25,529 nucleotides of DNA from a virus. A model generated the notes under the pieces. The model saw nothing but the letters and a program-made list of their open reading frames with translations. It did no database searches and had not been told where the DNA came from. The translations under genes and the position numbers were made by a program. Shown piece by piece: positions 21,796-25,529 of this stretch; position 1 is the first letter of the stretch; every line of letters starts with the position of its first letter. The DNA lies in the IMG/VR virus record IMGVR_UViG_3300027791_000117, positions 1-25,529 of that record; one strand, 5' to 3'.

Positions 21796-22410
21796 TTACT
21801 TAGTTGTGCGGATTAGCCAGTCTAGATCTCGCATAAGTTGTTCTACTGGTGGCTTTTCAGGTCTGTGCCATATTTGACAGTTCTTTGGGAACCATCCCAT
21901 GTGGTAGCCACTTACTGAATAGTTTACTAGATTGTTCTCTAGATAGGGTCTGCTCACAAAGCCATGATTGTAACTCAGTTGTCTCCAGTATTCTCTGGTT
22001 TGACAATTGATGTGTCCTACTCCGCCTTGTCCAGGATGTGCGGCACTAAAGATAACAGTACCTCCTGGAGTTACACTGTTCCACAACACTTCTACTATTT
22101 GTTCATTGTGTTCTTCTGCAATGTGTTCTGCAACTTCAATGCACATCACAACTGGTGATTCACTCTTAAACTCAAACAGGTCAGCAGTGATAACACATTC
22201 CGGTCTAAGTGGATATGGTTCTGTGTCTATGCCCTGTGCACCTAAGCCAACATCTCTGCAGGCTTTTACATAACAACCAGTGCCAGCACCTATGTCCATC
22301 ACTGGTCCACCTAGGTGAAACTTGATCCACACTGCCAGTCTTTCAGCAAATGGATACTCTTCATGATCTATAAGTTCGTAATCAAACTTTAGTGTGCTGT
22401 CTTCTGCCAT
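21796..22410 (-). CDS. SAM-dependent class I methyltransferase
   Basis: A 204-residue protein with the Rossmann-type methyltransferase signature: motif I VMDIGAGTG (37-45), an acidic residue after strand 2 (GIDTEP, Asp62), a motif VVMCIEVAEHI (87-97), then PGGTVIFSAAHPGQGGVGHI. The EVAEHI stretch and the PGG turn are typical of the small-molecule Methyltransf_23-like group. The pattern HPGQGGVGHINCQTREYW is also found in sugar or glycan methyltransferases. It lies three bases after the glycosyltransferase gene, so the pair probably act on one product. The target is unknown. DNA methylation is unlikely because no target recognition domain or DPPY-type motif is seen. Confidence 0.85.
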   Translation of the reverse strand: MAEDSTLKFDYELIDHEEYPFAERLAVWIKFHLGGPVMDIGAGTGCYVKACRDVGLGAQGIDTEPYPLRPECVITADLFEFKSESPVVMCIEVAEHIAEEHNEQIVEVLWNSVTPGGTVIFSAAHPGQGGVGHINCQTREYWRQLSYNHGFVSRPYLENNLVNYSVSGYHMGWFPKNCQIWHRPEKPPVEQLMRDLDWLIRTTK

Positions 22411-22413
22411 CTT

Positions 22414-23523
22414 TTATCCCCCGGTGTTGATGGTTATTAGGTTATCTGTGGTTAAACTGTTCCAGCCTTTGCCTGTGTACACCTTTGAAATGTTTTCAAA
22501 CCAACTTTCAAACTCAGGTGCAACTGCATCAAATAGATATTTACTGCCTCTTGCCTCACAAGCACTAGGTTGAATAAGATGTGCATTAGAGATACCATCC
22601 ACATAGTCTTGCAGTGTGTGACAGAGGTATCCAGTTTCACCATGCACTTGTACTTCTGCAAATGCACCAAAGTGAGGAGCTATCACAGGTGTTCCACTGA
22701 GCAATGCTTCACACTGTACACCACCAAATGGTTCCAAGTATGAACTGGCAATGATCAAACATCTTGCATCTCTCATCAATTGTTTTCTCATTGCAGTGTC
22801 TGCATAGCCTAGTTCTTCAACATGATCAGGTATAGTTTCATAGCCCAGATCCAATAGACTGCCTTGTCCTGCTATCTTTAGTTTCATGCCTGCGGCTTTG
22901 GTTGCTTGAACTGCAACACTTATGCCTTTGAGTTCTGTTACTCTACCCAAGTACAAACACCAAGGTTGTTTTACTCTTGAAAATTCAAAGTCTCTTCTGT
23001 CAAAGTAGTTTGGTATAACTCTTGCATACCAATCCTGTCCACCTGCTCCATATGAAACATTTCTCACTGCATGTGATTCAAATGCTCTCCAACGAGCAAA
23101 CTGTCCTGATGTGTAGCCAATGCCAGGTTCAACTGCTATTACTCCTGATGATTCAACTCTTTCAGCAATAGCCTGATGTCCAATACCCCAATTGCAAAGC
23201 AAGAAGTCTCCTGGCTCTGATCTCAATAACACTTCAGGCACGGCTCTAGCTATGAATGTTTGATTGGCATGATCACCTGTGTTGTGAACAAACTGATGTC
23301 TACGCCAGTCATGTGAACCATAAGCAGTTTCCAATGTCTCATCATCAGTTACTGAGATATGTTCTGTGCATTCTACTTCACTACGCTCATGTCCATAGTG
23401 ATATACTTCATGTCCTCTGTTGTGCATCATTGATGCAAACTTTAACACCTTTTGTGTGTAGGCACATGCCACATAGTCAGGATGTGTAACAGTGTGTGGT
23501 ATCGCTAGATGGTGAAATCTCAT
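22414..23523 (-). CDS. Glycosyltransferase family 4-like (GT-B fold)
   Basis: A 369-residue protein with two domains. The N-terminal half includes DYVACAYTQKVLKFASMMHN, the usual start for GT4 enzymes. The C-terminal donor half includes LYLGRVTELKGI (190-201), the AGQGS turn and the E-x7-E motif EPFGGVQCE (264-272), followed by ALLSGTPVIAP and GETGYL. These identify a retaining nucleotide-sugar-dependent transferase. The donor and acceptor are not evident. Encoded with a methyltransferase and near a TylF-like one, it may build or decorate a glycan on the virion or the host surface. ATGA coupling follows the next gene upstream. Confidence 0.9.
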   Translation of the reverse strand: MRFHHLAIPHTVTHPDYVACAYTQKVLKFASMMHNRGHEVYHYGHERSEVECTEHISVTDDETLETAYGSHDWRRHQFVHNTGDHANQTFIARAVPEVLLRSEPGDFLLCNWGIGHQAIAERVESSGVIAVEPGIGYTSGQFARWRAFESHAVRNVSYGAGGQDWYARVIPNYFDRRDFEFSRVKQPWCLYLGRVTELKGISVAVQATKAAGMKLKIAGQGSLLDLGYETIPDHVEELGYADTAMRKQLMRDARCLIIASSYLEPFGGVQCEALLSGTPVIAPHFGAFAEVQVHGETGYLCHTLQDYVDGISNAHLIQPSACEARGSKYLFDAVAPEFESWFENISKVYTGKGWNSLTTDNLITINTGG

Positions 23524-23855
23524 TTTATTGCTAGTCCTTTCATTCTGTTCTCGCTTGAGTGTTGTTTTCTTGTTATCACTTGTATGTTGTGCAAGACCCA
23601 GTCATCTGCATAGTCTATTCTGGTAAGGCAGTAGCACTCTTGTGTTCTGCCTCTCTGATCATATAGTTCGCCCCAAAGCATGCACCATGTTTCAAAAGTG
23701 AGTAACCAAGTTTCTCCACGCCACTGTGCTTGATTTTTCTGTTGTCTATATCTTTTGTGTTTCTCGTGCATAACAGGGTCTGGTCCACTGACCCATGTGT
23801 GAGGTCTAGGACCTGGTCGTGACCCTATTGGTTTGCCATTTCTAATCACACTCAT
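23520..23855 (-). CDS. Unknown protein, possible HNH-like or DNA-binding domain
   Basis: A 111-residue basic protein. After a Pro/Gly-rich start it has PDPVMHEKHKRYRQQKNQAQ, a Trp-rich core (WLLTFETWCMLWGELYDQRG) and a C-terminal part CYCLTRIDYADDWVLHNIQV followed by ITRKQH. The RxD-W-x-N-x-V-x-R-x-H spacing resembles the second half of some HNH-type phage proteins, but the first catalytic His is not clear. It may be an inactive relative or an unrelated DNA-binding protein. It overlaps both neighbours as ATGA, so it is tightly coupled to the glycosyltransferase gene. Function is not assigned. Confidence 0.65.
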   Translation of the reverse strand: MSVIRNGKPIGSRPGPRPHTWVSGPDPVMHEKHKRYRQQKNQAQWRGETWLLTFETWCMLWGELYDQRGRTQECYCLTRIDYADDWVLHNIQVITRKQHSSENRMKGLAIK

Positions 23856-24247
23856 GAGAACAGTTGATCCAATAGATTGTGGCTAGGCATGTCTGCTTCT
23901 AGCACCATTTCAATAGAGTACTCTGTGTTGCCAAACACTTTGTTCCATCTGTTGATCATTGCTTTGGGCATGTCCTTGCCTGCTATCAATTGTGAGAGTG
24001 CATCTGTTAACACATCATAGGTTGTATAGGCAGTACCATCTTTTCTGTAGTGACTGCCAATTCCTTTTTTAAGATGATCATCCACAACACTATCTGTGCC
24101 AGCTTCAACACAGATTGTAGCACATCGTTCAATGTGTGCTTTTAGTTTTTGTGTTGATGTCTTGTGCAATTTATAATACTCGGTAGCGTATTTTACGCCT
24201 GGACGAGTCTCCATTTTTCTTATTGATAGATATCCAAATTTTGCCAT
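23852..24247 (-). CDS. Conserved-looking protein of unknown function
   Basis: A 131-residue, mostly helical protein with a basic N terminus (MAKFGYLSIRKME) and several charged helices. The ATG is preceded by AAAAGGGAGA, a leader like those of the small early-type genes. It is the first gene of a tightly coupled run, ending in ATGA with the next gene. No catalytic motif, membrane segment or signal peptide is visible. The two cysteines near residues 42 and 46 are in a C-x3-C spacing without partners. Function is unknown. Confidence 0.7.
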   Translation of the reverse strand: MAKFGYLSIRKMETRPGVKYATEYYKLHKTSTQKLKAHIERCATICVEAGTDSVVDDHLKKGIGSHYRKDGTAYTTYDVLTDALSQLIAGKDMPKAMINRWNKVFGNTEYSIEMVLEADMPSHNLLDQLFS

Positions 24248-24296
24248 TGTAGTCTCCCTTTTGTTAGTTTTATTTATGGTATAGATTTGTTTCTGT

Positions 24297-25010
24297 TTAT
24301 ATTCCCAAACTCTCTAAACTTAATTTTGTAGTTTGTTTTGATTGACTGCTTGAAATAACACCAGCCGCTCTCTGTTTAGTGTTGATTGCATTGTTTGTTA
24401 GCATTCTTGTAATCAGCTGATCTTTACGCACTACCACTACCAAGTACTCTCCATCTCTAGGCATTGCCGCTACTGCAACACTAAGATAAGGAATAGTTTT
24501 ACCTTTGCGACTGTTGCCTTTCTGATACATCTTGCTACACATTGGCACAAATCCACTAGTAACCATGTCATCTCTAATTCTCTTTAGCAATGCATAATGT
24601 TGTCTGTCCAGACTGCTACTGAGATCCATGTTTCTTTTAACATTACGCCACGGCCCATTGATACTTGCTCTTGCATACACCCACTGTTGATCTGCTTCTC
24701 GAAGTATGTTTACTGCCACTCGTAAATTCTGCTTGTTTTCATCTCCATTGTCAAACAGATCAATTTTGAGATATCTCCATTCAGGTGGTAATGGGTCCTC
24801 GGAGCCTCCTATACCACTTACCTTTTGACAAGTACCACTTTCTTCGCGAAGCGACTCAAGAGATTCCCTGAAGGGGTATATGTTATCGATTTGCTCAGGT
24901 GGCAAACTTTTAAGTTGTTTTTTGTTGTTTTCGTTGTTATTGTTGTTTTCGTTGTTAATAATTGTGCGGGTAGGTATTCCCGACAGTTTTTGTAATAGTT
25001 CAGTTGTCAT
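24297..25010 (-). CDS. Protein of unknown function with Asn-rich N-terminal tract
   Basis: A 237-residue protein. Residues 18-31 are nearly all Asn and Glu (NNENNNNNENN) and encoded by an AAC-rich repeat. A charged linker (about 30-75) follows, then a folded-looking region (WRYLKIDLFDNGDENKQ, LRVAVNILREADQQWVYAR, LDRQHYALLKRIRDDMV) with a strand-rich end (YLSVAVAAMPRDGEYLVVVV). It could be a nucleic acid-binding or replication accessory protein, but no family is recognised. It has its own sigma70-type promoter (25071-25043) and the AACAAAGGGAAAATA leader, unlike the late genes. Confidence 0.7.
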   Translation of the reverse strand: MTTELLQKLSGIPTRTIINNENNNNNENNKKQLKSLPPEQIDNIYPFRESLESLREESGTCQKVSGIGGSEDPLPPEWRYLKIDLFDNGDENKQNLRVAVNILREADQQWVYARASINGPWRNVKRNMDLSSSLDRQHYALLKRIRDDMVTSGFVPMCSKMYQKGNSRKGKTIPYLSVAVAAMPRDGEYLVVVVRKDQLITRMLTNNAINTKQRAAGVISSSQSKQTTKLSLESLGI

Positions 25011-25042
25011 GTTGTATTTTCCCTTTGTTAAACTTATATATC

Positions 25043-25071
25043 ATTATACTGCAAAAACACCTGTTTTGCAA
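25043..25071 (-). promoter_or_regulatory. Sigma70-type promoter upstream of the Asn-rich gene
   Basis: On the minus strand, -35 TTGCAA (71-66 of the 25000 block), a 17-bp spacer and a perfect -10 TATAAT (25048-25043) are seen. It shares AGAGCTTG around the -35 and CAGTATAAT at the -10 with the promoter at 703-731, so the two may belong to one class. The -35 lies in the loop of the terminator hairpin at 25054-25089. The transcript leader runs about 30 bases to the ATG at 25010. Confidence 0.7.
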
Positions 25072-25089
25072 GCTCTTTTTAGGTGTTTT
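25054..25089 (-). terminator. Intrinsic terminator after the TylF-like gene
   Basis: AAAACACCT (25089-25081 on the minus strand) and AGGTGTTTT (25062-25054) form a perfect 9-bp stem with an 18-nt loop, followed by UU. The A-tract/U-tract flanks make it potentially bidirectional. It begins 5 bases past the stop of the methyltransferase gene. The next promoter's -35 is within its loop and part of the promoter spacer is within its 3' arm. Confidence 0.55.
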
Positions 25090-25094
25090 GGAGG

Positions 25095-25529
25095 TCATGA
25101 AAGTATTTTTATTATTACTGCCGGAGCAACGCAGTACAAGTATTCATACTTGATATTATTCTCTTTAACAAATTCATGCCATGCACCAAACTGTGATTTA
25201 CCACGGAACTTATATTCATTAAAGTAATCATCTAATGCTATTACAGTATCAGTTACAATATGTGATTTAATATTGTCAAGTACACATACAGTGGCATTAT
25301 AATTATCGCAGTCTATGTTAACAAACCGTGCTGGCAACCTACCATAGTCAAAGTCGGGAAGTGTCTCATCAAACCAACCTTTTATAATACGACCATTGCA
25401 GGGAACTGAGAATGGAATGTCACCTCCATTCTGAAACTGATCTTGATGTTCTATTCCGCCACGCCATTTGCCATTGTCTGCTAATCCTTCAAATGCATCA
25501 AATCCATATACTGGTTGATCAGCAAGTTC
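25095..25529 (-). CDS. TylF/MycF-like O-methyltransferase, 3' part only
   Basis: The frame is open from the right edge to TGA at 25097-25095, giving the last 144 residues. The N terminus lies outside the window. An internal TTG (25337) can mimic a start but is not one. Visible family marks are VYGFDAFEGLADNGKWRGG, GRIIKGWFDETLPDF, PARFVNIDCDNYNATVCVLD, then TVIALDDYFN. The GWFxETLP, HIDCDxYxxT-like and DDYFN motifs are typical of TylF-like enzymes, which use SAM and usually a metal ion to methylate sugar hydroxyls. The metal-ligand Asp residues are present. Together with the GT4 and the second methyltransferase, it suggests a methylated sugar product. Confidence 0.85.
   Translation of the reverse strand, partial: ELADQPVYGFDAFEGLADNGKWRGGIEHQDQFQNGGDIPFSVPCNGRIIKGWFDETLPDFDYGRLPARFVNIDCDNYNATVCVLDNIKSHIVTDTVIALDDYFNEYKFRGKSQFGAWHEFVKENNIKYEYLYCVAPAVIIKILS

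Noticed and set aside
25095-25337. Complete 80-residue gene starting at TTG
   Set aside because: The same frame stays open to the window edge with clear TylF-like motifs upstream, so it is the 3' part of a larger gene.

Overview
This window looks like the structural half of a tailed dsDNA phage or prophage with a long, non-contractile, siphovirus-type tail. The evidence is an uninterrupted late-gene order on the minus strand: small and large terminase, portal, scaffold, major capsid, connector, tail terminator, major tail protein, tail chaperones, tape measure, and tail-tip and fibre genes. There is no sheath gene. The sequence is moderately AT-rich, with tight ATGA or TAATG gene joints and good sigma70-type promoters, so the host is a bacterium. 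Several families (collagen fibre, LamG-like tail proteins, glycosyltransferase/methyltransferase cassette) are common in uncultured marine phages. A marine host is an inference from that and is not shown by the sequence.

Layout in transcription order, right to left. 25529-25095 is the 3' part of a TylF-like methyltransferase gene, followed by a terminator whose loop holds the next promoter. 25010-23520 carries three poorly known genes. 23523-21796 carries a GT4 glycosyltransferase and a SAM methyltransferase. Two very small genes (21779-21515) lead into the packaging and head module (21470-15776). The tail module follows (15776-9164), including a lambda-type G/GT chaperone pair joined by a -1 frameshift at GGGAAAG. 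The tail-tip and adhesin region (9958-1234) contains a central hub protein whose N-terminal and C-terminal parts are separate genes with two other genes between them. It also has a collagen-like fibre and LamG-like proteins. A small coiled-coil membrane protein (1250-987) resembles XhlA-type lysis accessory proteins.

The left 1 kb is different. It has one plus-strand Cys-rich gene (751-990). A perfect-consensus minus-strand promoter follows (731-703). Downstream of it is a gene-free stretch that folds into several nested hairpins and ends in a terminator (697-510), a good candidate for an undescribed structured RNA. Beyond that are two identical 84-bp promoter/operator units (504-421 and 123-40), each driving a small gene. 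This looks like a control region next to the late operon.

The main points for follow-up are the candidate RNA, the duplicated operator-promoter, the split tail hub, the programmed frameshift, and the out-of-frame start of the gene between portal and scaffold. No tRNA, rRNA, CRISPR array, integrase or insertion sequence was seen.
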